Assembly (NCBI RefSeq): GCF_003027925.1
Contig: NZ_PYPS01000005.1
Span: forward strand, 124,001-188,000
Source of the DNA: Micromonospora sp. RP3T
Lineage (GTDB): Bacteria > Actinomycetota > Actinomycetes > Mycobacteriales > Micromonosporaceae
DNA length: 64,000 nucleotides
Direction of reading: 5' to 3'
The notes beneath the pieces are model-generated. The model was given only the letters and a program-made list of their open reading frames with translations. It had not been told where the DNA came from and made no database searches. The stretch's first letter is position 1; each line of letters opens with the position of its first letter. Positions 41,101 to 49,752 of this stretch are shown piece by piece. Made by a program: the position numbers and the translations under genes.

Positions 41101-42192
41101 TCAGAGGCGTACCGGCATGAGAACCGAGAACGCGTGCGCGTCGTCCGCCCGGCGCACCGCCAGCGGCGTGATCGGACCGTCCAGCTCCAGCACGAGCTGG
41201 CTGCCGCCGGCGTCCAGCGCGTCGAGCAGGTACTCCCGGTTCAACCCGACCCGCAGCCCGCCGTCCGGGCCCTCGACGGCGGCCGGGTCGACCAGCCGCA
41301 GCTCGCCGCCGTGGTCCAGGCCGAGCGCGACCACCGGGTGCGCGACGCCGTCGTGCGTGCGGTGGCACACCCGCACGTCGTCGGCGGTGAGCGCCGCGCG
41401 CAGCGCCGCGCCGTCCACCGGGATCCGGTACGCGGGCGCGGCACCGAGCTGCGCGCCCAGCAGCCGGCGGTGGTCCGGGAAGTCGTACGGCAGCGGGACG
41501 GCGGTCAGCGTGCGCCCGGTGACCGAGCACGTGACCCCCTCCGCGGCGACGACCACCTCCGCGGTCGTCCCGTCGTGGTCGAGCAGCCCACGCAGCTCGT
41601 CGACCGCGGCCACCGGCAGCAGCGCGCGCGCCGACGGACCGTCGACCGTGGCGTCGACCCGGGCCACCGCCAACCGGTGCCGGTCGGTGGCGACCAGGTG
41701 GACGCCACCCGGCTCGACCTCCAGCAGCACGCCGGACAGGAACGGCAGCTCCGGGTCGGTGCCGACGGCGAAGCGTACGGCGTCCACGGCGGCGGCGAGG
41801 TCGGTGCGGGACAGCACGAGGCGGGTGGCCATGATGGTCTCCTCCGGGTCGATCAGGCTACGGATCCGGGAGAGTTCGCGGCGCGCGTCGGCGAGGCCGT
41901 CCTCCAGCCGGCGCAGGTGCGCGTCCAGCAGGCGGTGCACCTCGGCCGGGTGACGCCGGCGCCGCAGCGCCTCGGCGATGCCGGCCAGCGGCATGCCCAC
42001 CCGGCGCAGGCCGGCGACCAGGCGGGCCGGGCCCACCTGGTCGTCGGCGTACCAGCGGTAGCCGGTCACCGGGTCCACCCGGGCCGGCGTCAGCACGCCG
42101 GAACGGTCGTAGAACCGCAGTGCGCTGACCGTCAACCCGCTGGCCCGGGCCAGCTCACCGATGCTGCGAAGCTCGCTCTCCACGGCCGCCAT
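41101..42192 (-). CDS. MerR regulator fused to a DnaN-like sliding-clamp region
   Basis: 363 residues from ATG 42192. Residues 9-118 are a MerR unit: SIGELARASGLTVSALRFYDRSGVL (helix-turn-helix), GYRWYADDQV (wing), then a long dimer helix. Residues 121-363 match domains 2 and 3 of the DNA polymerase III beta clamp: LSGVLLEVEPGGVHLVATDRHRLAVARV, PYDFPDHRRLL, LNREYLLDALDA, and the C-terminal LMPVRL with PLAVRRADD before it. Clamp domain 1 is absent. A strong internal start at 41832 could also yield the clamp part alone. MerR proteins twist promoter DNA on ligand binding. What a clamp fold adds (ligand pocket, ring formation or polymerase decoy) is unknown. Confidence 0.82.
   Translation of the reverse strand: MAAVESELRSIGELARASGLTVSALRFYDRSGVLTPARVDPVTGYRWYADDQVGPARLVAGLRRVGMPLAGIAEALRRRRHPAEVHRLLDAHLRRLEDGLADARRELSRIRSLIDPEETIMATRLVLSRTDLAAAVDAVRFAVGTDPELPFLSGVLLEVEPGGVHLVATDRHRLAVARVDATVDGPSARALLPVAAVDELRGLLDHDGTTAEVVVAAEGVTCSVTGRTLTAVPLPYDFPDHRRLLGAQLGAAPAYRIPVDGAALRAALTADDVRVCHRTHDGVAHPVVALGLDHGGELRLVDPAAVEGPDGGLRVGLNREYLLDALDAGGSQLVLELDGPITPLAVRRADDAHAFSVLMPVRL
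41832..41845 (-). promoter_or_regulatory. Internal ribosome site and start codon in the MerR-DnaN gene
   Basis: On the minus strand GGAGGAG (41839-41845) lies 6 bases before ATG 41832, exactly at the MerR/DnaN junction (Met-Ala-Thr-Arg). Translation from here would give a 243-residue clamp-like protein without the DNA-binding head. This is a better ribosome site than the one at the full-length start. Confidence 0.5.
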
Positions 42193-42232
42193 CCTGTGCC
42201 CTGCACCAGGTCGAGGGTCAACGCCCCGGGTT

Positions 42233-42287
42233 GTTAAGAGGGGGCCCCGCCTCTACCGGAAGCGTTAAGAAGGGGCCCCGCCTTACG
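42233..42287. repeat. Dispersed palindromic repeat, copy D
   Basis: Between the MerR-DnaN start and the end of the next gene; half-sites GAGGGGGCCCC and GAAGGGGCCCC flank CTCTACCGGAAGCGTTAA. It overlaps the last codons of the gene at 42283 by a few bases. Confidence 0.85.
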
Positions 42288-43458
42288 CTTTCAGCGTGCG
42301 GAACGTGATGCCGGCGCGAACCAGGCGGTCCAGCAGCGCGTCGCCCATCGCGGCGACCGGGGTGAGCTGCCCGGCGGTCTCCGGCAGCTCGTCGAAGGCC
42401 AGGCAGAGCGCCGACTCGGCGAGCATCTTGGCGGTCTCGTCGTAGCCGGGGTCGCCGCCGGCCACCTCGGTCACCACCCGCCGGCCGCCACCGGCGCCCA
42501 CGAACCGCACCCGGAACCAGGACTTCGCCCGCTGCGCGGCGCTCGGCCCCTGACCGGAGGCGAGCCGGCCGAGCAGCCAGCGCCGGGTCGGCGGCACCTT
42601 CACCAGCCCGACCACGCCGGCCAGGCCCACGCCGGCGACCAGCACGGTGGGCAGCCGCTTCAGCGCGGCGAAGTGCCGGTACCGGAAGTCCGGGCCGTAC
42701 TCGGGGCGGGCCGCCGCCGACCGGCGGACGATCTGCGGGTCGATGGTGGGCAGCGGCACCGCCCACTGGCCGAACTCGCGGACCCGCCCGACCCGGCCGG
42801 GCACCGCCCGCACCCGCCGCCCGTCCGGCCGGGGCTCGACCGCCCGCCGGGCCTTCGCCGCCCGGCTCGTCTCGGCGGTACGGGAGAACGCGGTCAGCGC
42901 CGAATGGTACGTCCCGGCGGAGAACCGGCCGCCGGCCCGCACGTAGCCGTCCACCGTGACCGGCCCGTCCGTGGGGAGCTGCTTGACGGTGTACCAGACG
43001 CCGAGGTCGTGCGGGATCGAGTCGAAGCCGCACGCGTGCACCAGGCGTGCCCCGGTGCGCACCGCCTCGGCGTGGTGCCGCACGTACATCAGGTCGACGA
43101 ACTCCGGCTCCCCGGTGATGTCCAGGTAGTCGGTGCCGGCGGCGGCACACGCGGCCACCAGCGGCTCGCCGTGGTGCACGTACGGGCCGACGGTGGAGGC
43201 GACCACCCGGGCGCTCTCCGCCACGGCACGCAGCGACGCCGCGTCGGTGACGTCGGCGGTGAGCAGGGGCAGCTCGGCCAGGCCGCTGTCGATGGCGGCC
43301 AGCCGGTCGCGGACGGCCGCCAGCTTGGCCGGGTTGCGGCCGGCGAGCGCCCAGCGCAGCCGGTCCGGCGCGTGCCGGGCCAGGTACTCGGCGGTGAGGC
43401 CGCCGGTGAAGCCGGTGGCGCCGAACAGGACGAGGTCGTACGCGCGGTCTGCGGGCAT
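42283..43458 (-). CDS. Saccharopine-dehydrogenase-like NAD(P) oxidoreductase (trans-acting enoyl reductase family)
   Basis: 391 residues, ATG 43458. N-terminal Rossmann fold YDLVLFGATGFTGGLTAEYLARHAP with LRWALAGRNPAKLAAV, then TVGPYVHHGEPLVAACAAAGTDYLDITGE, the marker of the saccharopine dehydrogenase-like group; HACGFDSIPHDLGVW continues it. A hydrophobic segment near 290 (TVLVAGVGLAGVVGLV) suggests membrane association. Mycobacterial relatives reduce lipid intermediates (Rv2953-like enoyl reductase). Whether this protein acts on lipids is inference. It is followed upstream by a separate zinc alcohol dehydrogenase on the same strand. Confidence 0.9.
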   Translation of the reverse strand: MPADRAYDLVLFGATGFTGGLTAEYLARHAPDRLRWALAGRNPAKLAAVRDRLAAIDSGLAELPLLTADVTDAASLRAVAESARVVASTVGPYVHHGEPLVAACAAAGTDYLDITGEPEFVDLMYVRHHAEAVRTGARLVHACGFDSIPHDLGVWYTVKQLPTDGPVTVDGYVRAGGRFSAGTYHSALTAFSRTAETSRAAKARRAVEPRPDGRRVRAVPGRVGRVREFGQWAVPLPTIDPQIVRRSAAARPEYGPDFRYRHFAALKRLPTVLVAGVGLAGVVGLVKVPPTRRWLLGRLASGQGPSAAQRAKSWFRVRFVGAGGGRRVVTEVAGGDPGYDETAKMLAESALCLAFDELPETAGQLTPVAAMGDALLDRLVRAGITFRTLKA

Positions 43459-43487
43459 CCGCCGAGTGTGCCACCCGCCGGCCGGAC

Positions 43488-44624
43488 TCACGGCGTGAAG
43501 ACCGCCCGGACGCAGCCGTCCGCCCGGTCCCGGAACAACGCGTACCCCTCGGCGGCCCGGTCCAGCGGCAGCCGGTGGGTGGCGAGGTGTTCGGTGACCA
43601 GCTCGTCGCGGGCCATCCGGGCCAGCAGCGCCGGGATGGCGTCCGGGCCGACCCGGGCGCCGCCGCGTACCGCCAGCCCTTTCTCGGTGACCGCGCCGAG
43701 CGGGAACCGGTCCACGAACGTCGACCCGCCGGCGAGCACCACCACCGTGCCGCCCTTGCGGCAGGCGTGCACCGCCTCGCGCAGCGCCACCCCGGCGTCC
43801 GGTCCGGTGGCCGGCCAGCGGGCCGGACCGGTCGGCGGGCCGGCCGCGTCCACGCACACGTCCGGCCCTCGGCCGCCACTGCGTTCCCGCAGCTCGGCGA
43901 GGACGTCGACGGACCGGTGGTCGAGTGGCTCGGCGCCGGTGTGCCGGGCCGCCATCCGCAGCCGGTCGGCGTGCTCGTCCACCACGATCACCCGGGCCGC
44001 GCCACGGGCCACGGCCGCCGCCGCGGTGAGCTGTCCCACCGCGCCCGCGCCCCAGACCGCCACCACGTCCCCGGGGGCGACACCGGCCAGCTCGACACCG
44101 TGCCAGCCGGCCGGCGCGGCGTCCGCGGCGAAGACCGCCCGGTCGTCGTCGACCCCGTCCGGTACGGCGAACGCGCCCACGTCGGCGTAGGGCACCCGGA
44201 CGAACTCGGCGTGGCCGCCGGCGAAACCACCGAGGCGGGCCGGGCGGCCGTAGCACCCGGCGGCGGGCGCCCCCCACTGCGGCTCGGTGGCCACGTCGCT
44301 GGTCCCGTTGTCGCAGCAGGCCAGCAGCCCCTGCCGGCAGAACCAGCAGGCCCCGCAGGCGATCGCCGCGCCGACCACCACCCGGTCCGCGACCCGGTGC
44401 CGGCGTACCTCCGGACCGACCTCGACCACCTCGCCGACGAACTCGTGCCCGAGCACCTCACCGGTGGCCGCCTCGGGCACCCGGCCGGCCAGCAGCGGCA
44501 GGTCTCCGCCGCAGGTGGCGCTGCGCCGCACCCGGACGATCATGTCCCGGGCGTTGCGCAGCTCCGGGTCGGGGACCTGGCGTACGGCGAGCGCGTCGGT
44601 GCCCTCCCAGCACAGGGCCCTCAC
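43488..44624 (-). CDS. Zinc-dependent alcohol dehydrogenase (formaldehyde-dehydrogenase-like group)
   Basis: 378 residues from GTG 44624, overlapping the preceding gene by 4 bp. Catalytic zinc ligands are seen in SATCGGDLPL (Cys) and LGHEFVGEV (His-Glu); structural zinc cysteines in ACGACWFCRQGLLACC. The coenzyme fold shows VVAVWGAGAVGQLTAAAA and IVVDEHADRLRMAA (Asp-Glu, NAD preference). It belongs to the glutathione- or mycothiol-independent formaldehyde dehydrogenase-like clade of long-chain alcohol dehydrogenases. Substrate unknown. The gene-pair partner is the small protein encoded immediately upstream. Confidence 0.93.
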   Translation of the reverse strand: MRALCWEGTDALAVRQVPDPELRNARDMIVRVRRSATCGGDLPLLAGRVPEAATGEVLGHEFVGEVVEVGPEVRRHRVADRVVVGAAIACGACWFCRQGLLACCDNGTSDVATEPQWGAPAAGCYGRPARLGGFAGGHAEFVRVPYADVGAFAVPDGVDDDRAVFAADAAPAGWHGVELAGVAPGDVVAVWGAGAVGQLTAAAAVARGAARVIVVDEHADRLRMAARHTGAEPLDHRSVDVLAELRERSGGRGPDVCVDAAGPPTGPARWPATGPDAGVALREAVHACRKGGTVVVLAGGSTFVDRFPLGAVTEKGLAVRGGARVGPDAIPALLARMARDELVTEHLATHRLPLDRAAEGYALFRDRADGCVRAVFTP

Positions 44625-45067
44625 CCGGTCCCCTCCGGTCCGGGGCGGCTAGGGCGCCGCGCCGCCGGGCGGTCCAGCGGCGAGCGGTCCGCCCGCAGCA
44701 CCTCACCGGTCTCCAGGAGCTGCCGGGTCTGCCGGAGCACCTGCCGCAGGTACCGGCCGGGGTCGTCGCCGACCAGGTGCGCGGCGAACCCGGCCAGCGC
44801 CGGTGTCCCGCCCAGCGGGCGTACCGCCAGTTCGGTGCCGCGCCCGCCGGGCGCCGGGCGGGCCCAGACCTCCACCGCGCCGTCGAGCGGGCGCAGCGGC
44901 TCGGGCCACCGCCCGCCCGGGAGCACCTGTTCGGGCCGCCCGGTCACGGTCACCACCTGCCAGCGCCCGGGCCGGGGGTCGGTCGCGGCCCGCCGCCGGT
45001 GCACCAGCGCCAGTACGCCGGCGGCCAGGGCGCGTACGCCGTCGGCCAGCCGTCCGGTCCGGGTCAC
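44621..45067 (-). CDS. Conserved small protein coupled to the alcohol dehydrogenase (SRPBCC-like)
   Basis: 148 residues from GTG 45067 with GGGGAGGG upstream. Central sequence RWQVVTVTGRPEQVLPGGRWPEPL and RGTELAVRPL, then DDPGRYLRQVLRQTRQLLETGEVL, followed by an Arg/Pro-rich tail. I recall this pattern next to zinc alcohol dehydrogenases in other actinobacteria, where it is annotated as hypothetical or cyclase-like. The fold is probably SRPBCC-type with a C-terminal helix. Overlap with the dehydrogenase gene implies a joint function. Confidence 0.75.
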   Translation of the reverse strand: MTRTGRLADGVRALAAGVLALVHRRRAATDPRPGRWQVVTVTGRPEQVLPGGRWPEPLRPLDGAVEVWARPAPGGRGTELAVRPLGGTPALAGFAAHLVGDDPGRYLRQVLRQTRQLLETGEVLRADRSPLDRPAARRPSRPGPEGTG

Positions 45068-45231
45068 AGGCCCTCCCCGAGGTCGCGGGTCACCCGGGCG
45101 GCCGGCGGTGCGCGGCCGGCCGCCCGCGTGTCCCCAGCGTGGCGGCGACCCGGGTGACGCGGGTTCGCCCGGAAGGGGTGAACCGGCGCGGTCCGGGTAA
45201 CCGCCCCCCGCACCGACGGGGGGAGGGACGC

Positions 45232-48072
45232 ATGCCGGAGCAGGTCGACCGGGTCCGCTTCGCCGCCGCGCCGACCGACGCGGACACGCGGACGGCCGTC
45301 GGGACGCCGGAACCGCTCACCGCCGACGCCGGTCCGCCGCAGCGGCCGGGGCCGCCGTTGCTGGCGTCCCGGCTGGCGCCGCCCGCGCCGCCCGAGCCGC
45401 TGCTGCGGCGTCCCCGGCTGCTGGACCGGCTGGAGCGGGGCGCGGCGGGACCGGTCACGTTGCTTCTCGCCCCGGCCGGGTGGGGCAAGACGACGCTGCT
45501 GTCCGGTTGGGCGCGGGCGGAACGGGCGGGTCCGGCGCCGGTCTGGGTCTCCGTGGCGGAGGGCGACACCACCGAGCGGCTGTGGGCGTACCTGGCCGAG
45601 GCGTTGCGGGCCGCCGTCGCCGGGGAACCGGGGGTGGACCCGCCGGTCCCGGTGGACCCGCCCCGGCCGGCGCAGCTCGAAGCGCTCGCCGCCGCGCTGG
45701 CCGCCCGCGAGCACCCGGTGCTGCTGGTCCTGGACGACCTGCACCGGGTGACCGACGGGCAGGCGCTGGCCGGGCTGGAGTTCCTGCTCCGGCACGCCGA
45801 CGGGCGGCTCCGGCTGGTGGCCGGCGCGCGTCGGGAACCGCCGCTGGCCCTGCACCGGTGGCGGTTGGCCGGCGAGCTGACCGTGCTCGGCCCGGACGAG
45901 CTGGCGTTCACCGCCGACGAGGTGGCCGACCTGCTGGTCGCGTACGGCGTGCCGGTGCCGGCCGAGGCGGTGCCCCGGCTCGCCGAGCGGACCGCCGGCT
46001 GGCCGGCCGGGCTGCGCCTGGCCACCCTGGCGTTGGGCGGCGACCCGGCGCGGGCCGTGGCGCACGTCGCCGGCGATCAGCCGGACATCGCCGCGTACCT
46101 GCGGGACGAGGTGCTCGCGCCGCTGGACCCGGCCGTGTGTGACGTCCTGCGCCGCAGCGCGGTGGCGGTCGCGGTCCGCGCCGACCTGGCCGCCGCGGTG
46201 ACCGGGCGGGCCGACGCCGGACGCCTGCTGGCCGAGGCGGCCCGGGAGGGCGGCTTCGTCCAGCAGGACGGGGGCAGCCCGCCCTGGTACCGGCCGCACC
46301 CGCTGCTGGCCGACCTGCTCCGCGACGAGCTGGCCGGGCTGCCCGCCGGTGAGCTGGGCGAACTGCATCGGCGGGCGGCCGGCTGGTTCGCCGCGCACGA
46401 CCGACCGGCCGAGGCGCTGCGGCACGCGCTGGCGGCCGGCGAGTGGGCGGACGCCACCGAGCTGCTGGTCACCCGCTGGCCGGAACTGGCCCCGGACGAG
46501 CCGGCCCGGCCCGTCCCGCCGGCGCCGCCCGAGCCGCCGGCCGAGGCGGTACGCCGGGACCCGGAGCTGGCGTTGGCCGCGGCGGCCGAACGGGCGTACG
46601 CCGGGGATCCGGTTGCCGCCGACGCGCTGCTGCGGCGCGCGGTCGGGCACGCGACGGACCTGCCGGCACCGCGCCGCGACCGGTTCCGCCGGCTGGCCAC
46701 CGCGGTCGAGCTGGGTCTGGCCCGGCTCGCCGGGGACCACGCCGAGGTACGCCGCGCCGCCGACCGCCTGCTCGCCACCGCCCCCGCACCGCACGACGAC
46801 CCCGCCGAACCGGGAACGCGGCCCGATCCCGGTGGTCCGCGCCGGACCGCTGACGCCGATGCCGCCGATGCCGATGCCGCCGCCGCCGAGCCCGGTGTCC
46901 GGGGCGTCGAGGCCGACGACGTGCGGGCGGTGGCCGGGGCCGCGCACGGGCTGGTCGCGCTCGCCGAGGGGGACCTGCGGGAGGCGGGCGGGCGGTTCTC
47001 GGCGGCGCTCGTCGCGGCGCGTCGGGCCGGCCGGCCCCGCGTCGAGCTGCTCTGCGCCAGCCGGTCGGCGCTGCTGGAGGCGGCCCGGGGCGCGTTGCGT
47101 ACCGCCGAGGAGCGCGCCCGGGCGGCCCTGTCGATGCCGCCCTGCCAGGGCTGGTCGTCGCGGTTGGACTGCGGCTACGCGTACCTGGCGTTGGCGTTGG
47201 TGGCCTGGCACCGGGACCGGCCGGCGGAGGCGGCGGCGCAGCTCGCGCTCGCCGGTCCGGCCGGCGCGGAGCCGGGCGGGGCGGCGCTGGCGGCGCTCTG
47301 CCGGGCCGGGTTGCTGGCCGACGGCGGGGAACCGGCGGCCGGGCTGCACACGCTCGCCGCGGCCCGGTCGGTCGCGCCCGGGCCCGAGCTGGGCGCGTGG
47401 CTGACCGCCGGCGAGGCCCAGCTCCGCGCCGCGGTGGGCGACCCGGGCGGGGCCCGCGCGCTGCTGGACGCGACCGGCGACGACTCCACCGATCCGGCGC
47501 TCGCCCTGGTCTCGGCCCGGCTGTGGCTGCGGGCCGGCGACGCCCGGGCGGCCGAGCGGGCGCTGCCGGACTGGACCGGGCCGGGCGCGGCGGGCTGGCC
47601 GCTGCCGGTCCGGCTGGGCGCGGGGCTGCTGGACGCGGCGCTGGCCGGTGCGGCCGGCGACGGTCGGCGGGCCGGGCGGCTGCTGGAGGAGACGCTGGCG
47701 TTGGCCGAGCCGGACGGCTGCCGGCGCGTGTTCACCCGGGCCGAGCCGGGGGTACGCGACCTGCTCGCCGCCCACCTGGACTCCGGCACCGCGTACTGGG
47801 CGACCGTCAGCGACCTGGTCCGGGGCGTCGACGCGTCCGGGGCCGACGGGGCACCGGACGGGCCGGCACGGGCGCTGGACGAGCCGCTCACCGAACGGGA
47901 GCTGACCATCCTGCGGTATCTCCAGAGCATCCTGACCAACGTGGAGATCGCCGCCGAGCTGTCGCTCTCGGTCAACACGGTGAAGACGCACGTGCGCAAC
48001 GTCTACCGCAAGCTCGACGCGACCCGCCGGCGGGAGGCGGTCCGGCGGGCGCGCGAGCTGCGGCTGATCTGA
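45232..48072 (+). CDS. LAL-family (MalT-like) ATPase transcriptional regulator
   Basis: 946 residues from ATG 45232, with GGGGGGAGGG 5 bases upstream. Walker A LLAPAGWGKTTLLSG is near residue 80, Walker B VLLVLDDLHRVTD near 165; winged-helix and arm domains follow (HPLLADLLRDELAGL), then TPR-like helices broken by a Pro/Asp-rich segment (about 525-560, DADAADADAAAA). The C-terminus is a LuxR helix-turn-helix (LTERELTILRYL, EIAAELSLSVNTVKTHVRNVYRKL). Large LAL regulators activate operons when ATP and an inducer are bound. Its target may be the convergent DsbA/peroxiredoxin genes or genes elsewhere. Confidence 0.93.
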   Translation: MPEQVDRVRFAAAPTDADTRTAVGTPEPLTADAGPPQRPGPPLLASRLAPPAPPEPLLRRPRLLDRLERGAAGPVTLLLAPAGWGKTTLLSGWARAERAGPAPVWVSVAEGDTTERLWAYLAEALRAAVAGEPGVDPPVPVDPPRPAQLEALAAALAAREHPVLLVLDDLHRVTDGQALAGLEFLLRHADGRLRLVAGARREPPLALHRWRLAGELTVLGPDELAFTADEVADLLVAYGVPVPAEAVPRLAERTAGWPAGLRLATLALGGDPARAVAHVAGDQPDIAAYLRDEVLAPLDPAVCDVLRRSAVAVAVRADLAAAVTGRADAGRLLAEAAREGGFVQQDGGSPPWYRPHPLLADLLRDELAGLPAGELGELHRRAAGWFAAHDRPAEALRHALAAGEWADATELLVTRWPELAPDEPARPVPPAPPEPPAEAVRRDPELALAAAAERAYAGDPVAADALLRRAVGHATDLPAPRRDRFRRLATAVELGLARLAGDHAEVRRAADRLLATAPAPHDDPAEPGTRPDPGGPRRTADADAADADAAAAEPGVRGVEADDVRAVAGAAHGLVALAEGDLREAGGRFSAALVAARRAGRPRVELLCASRSALLEAARGALRTAEERARAALSMPPCQGWSSRLDCGYAYLALALVAWHRDRPAEAAAQLALAGPAGAEPGGAALAALCRAGLLADGGEPAAGLHTLAAARSVAPGPELGAWLTAGEAQLRAAVGDPGGARALLDATGDDSTDPALALVSARLWLRAGDARAAERALPDWTGPGAAGWPLPVRLGAGLLDAALAGAAGDGRRAGRLLEETLALAEPDGCRRVFTRAEPGVRDLLAAHLDSGTAYWATVSDLVRGVDASGADGAPDGPARALDEPLTERELTILRYLQSILTNVEIAAELSLSVNTVKTHVRNVYRKLDATRRREAVRRARELRLI

Positions 48073-48096
48073 CCGGTCGCGGACGGGCCCGGCCGG

Positions 48097-48648
48097 TCAG
48101 GTCGGCGCGACGGCGTCCACCACGGCCAGCAGCTCGGCCAGGTCGTAGCCGCCGTCGTGGCGGATGTCGTTGACGAAGAGCGTCGGCGTGCCGTTGACGC
48201 CGCTGCGGATGCCGCCCACGAAGTCCTGCCGGACCCGGTCGGCGTATGCCTGCCGCCCCACCTCCGCGTCGATCTCGTCGGGTGAGAGCCCGATCTGTTC
48301 GACACCGAGCGACAGGTGCACCGGGTCGAGCTGGTCCTGGTGCTCGTAGAGCCAGTCGTGCATCTCCCAGAACCGGCCCCGCGCGCCGGCCGCCTCGGCG
48401 GTCTCCGCCGCGTTCTCCGCGTGCGGGTGGACGTTGGTGATGGGGAAGTGGCGGTACACCAACCGCACCACGTCGGCCCGTTGGCGCCGCACCTCGGCCA
48501 GGTTCGGGTAGGCGGCGCCGCAGAACCGGCACTGGAAGTCGCCGTACTCGACCACGGTGACCGGGGCGTCGGCCGGACCGCGGACGTGATCCCGGTCGGT
48601 GACCGGCACCCGCAGCCGGGCGGTGGTGACCTGCAACGGGGTGGTCAT
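48097..48648 (-). CDS. DsbA-family thioredoxin-fold oxidoreductase
   Basis: 183 residues from ATG 48648, overlapping the peroxiredoxin stop by 4 bp. VTVVEYGDFQCRFCGAAYPNLAEVRRQ has the DsbA CxxC (CRFC) and the helical insert follows; the cis-Pro loop is VNGTPTLFVNDIRHDGGYD. No signal peptide is present, so it is a cytoplasmic DsbA/FrnE-like protein. It may regenerate or cooperate with the peroxiredoxin upstream in the same transcript. Confidence 0.92.
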   Translation of the reverse strand: MTTPLQVTTARLRVPVTDRDHVRGPADAPVTVVEYGDFQCRFCGAAYPNLAEVRRQRADVVRLVYRHFPITNVHPHAENAAETAEAAGARGRFWEMHDWLYEHQDQLDPVHLSLGVEQIGLSPDEIDAEVGRQAYADRVRQDFVGGIRSGVNGTPTLFVNDIRHDGGYDLAELLAVVDAVAPT

Positions 48649-49142
48649 CGCGCGCTCACCCGCCGATCGGTGCCGAGCTGCTCCAGGGCGTCGAGGATGC
48701 CGTCCACGCCCGGGTTCACCTCGGGCGGGGAGAGGTGGCTCCAGGCCACCCGGCCGTCCGGATCGATCACCACGAGCGCCCGGTCCGACTGCCCGCGCGG
48801 GGCGTACGCGCCGTAGCGGCGGGACACCTCGCCCTTCGGTTCGAAGTCGGCGAGCAGCGGGAACCGGATGCCGCGGCTCTGCGCGAACGCCCGGTGCGAG
48901 TCGACGCTGTCCACCGAGATGCCCAGCAGCACCGCGTCGTACCGTTCCAGCTCGGGCAGCGCCGCCTGGTAGAGCGCCATCTGGTCGCTGCACACCGGTG
49001 TCCAGTCGGCCGGGTAGAAGGCCAGCACGACCGGCCGGCCACGGAACTGCCCGGGGCCCACCTCCCGCGCGTCGGGCGACGCCGGCAGCGTGAACCCGGG
49101 CGCGGTCTGCCCGGGCGTGATCAGCCCGTTCGGATCACTCAT
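48645..49142 (-). CDS. Peroxiredoxin (AhpC/TSA family)
   Basis: 165 residues from ATG 49142; an upstream GTG at 49151 is less likely. The peroxidatic motif P-x-x-x-T-x-x-C is present as PADWTPVCSDQ. GISVDSVDSHRAFAQSRGIRFPLLADF and SHLSPPEVNPGVDGIL complete the fold. No clear resolving cysteine is visible, so it may be a 1-Cys enzyme of the AhpE/BCP type, resolved by mycothiol or the coupled DsbA-like protein. It removes hydroperoxides in the cytoplasm. Confidence 0.92.
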   Translation of the reverse strand: MSDPNGLITPGQTAPGFTLPASPDAREVGPGQFRGRPVVLAFYPADWTPVCSDQMALYQAALPELERYDAVLLGISVDSVDSHRAFAQSRGIRFPLLADFEPKGEVSRRYGAYAPRGQSDRALVVIDPDGRVAWSHLSPPEVNPGVDGILDALEQLGTDRRVSAR

Positions 49143-49164
49143 GCCGTCCACTCTGCCGGCCGTT

Positions 49165-49185
49165 CGGGTGAGCCGGGCTCACCCG
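49165..49185. promoter_or_regulatory. Perfect palindrome upstream of the peroxiredoxin gene
   Basis: CGGGTGAGCC-G-GGCTCACCCG, 10-bp arms with one central base, 23 bp before the peroxiredoxin start and 17 bp past the stop of the BON gene. It may be a regulator site or the BON gene terminator; related GGGTGA and TCACCC half-sites also occur upstream of the LAL gene and near 49725. Confidence 0.45.
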
Positions 49186-49201
49186 GGCCGGGTGGTTCGG
49201 T

Positions 49202-49654
49202 TCACTGCCGCACCGTGATCCCGTTGCTCAGTCCGCGTAGGCCGGTGAGCCGGGCGACCGACCGCTCGGCGGCCCGCCGCTGGTACTCCCATCCGACCTC
49301 GCCGTGCAGCGTGACCCAGCCGTCGGCGACGGTCACCCGCAGCGCCCCGACCGGCAGGAACGCGTCCCACTCCAACGCCCGGACGACCCCGAGCGCGAGC
49401 CCCGCGTCGTTCCGGCCGGCGTCGGCGGGGACGGTCGGGACGGCGAGGTCGTCGGCGACCGCGCGGACCCGGGCCACCCGGTGCGAGGCCCGTTCGGCGG
49501 CCCACCGCGCGGCGGGATCGGCCACCGGGCCGGTCAGCGTCACCACGCCGCCGTCGACGGTCACCCCGATGCCGTCGAGGCCCGCCCGGGCCAGTTCGTC
49601 GCGGACCGCGGACCGGATCTCCCGGTCGGTACGCGTCATCGTCCCGGTGGTCAT
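49202..49654 (-). CDS. Two-BON-domain protein
   Basis: 150 residues; ATG 49654 has AAGGAG 7 bases upstream. Two BON domains in tandem: TDREIRSAVRDELARAGLDGIGVTVDGGVVTLTGPV and ALEWDAFLPVGALRVTVADGWVTLHGEVGWEYQRRAAE (both partly quoted). Unlike OsmY it has no signal peptide. BON domains bind lipid or partner proteins in stress responses. It is divergent from the GH74 gene and upstream of the peroxiredoxin operon on the same strand. Confidence 0.88.
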   Translation of the reverse strand: MTTGTMTRTDREIRSAVRDELARAGLDGIGVTVDGGVVTLTGPVADPAARWAAERASHRVARVRAVADDLAVPTVPADAGRNDAGLALGVVRALEWDAFLPVGALRVTVADGWVTLHGEVGWEYQRRAAERSVARLTGLRGLSNGITVRQ

Positions 49655-49752
49655 CCGGTTCTCCTTCCGGTGGGTGGTCGACGTGCGGGGCGGTCCCGCA
49701 CCCTGCGATCCTGCGCGCGACCGGGTGATCCGCCCCCACCCGGAACGGGTGG

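Noticed and set aside
45064..47991. 975-codon minus-strand frame opposite the LAL regulator
   Set aside because: Gly/Arg/Gln-rich shadow; the plus frame has Walker and LuxR motifs.
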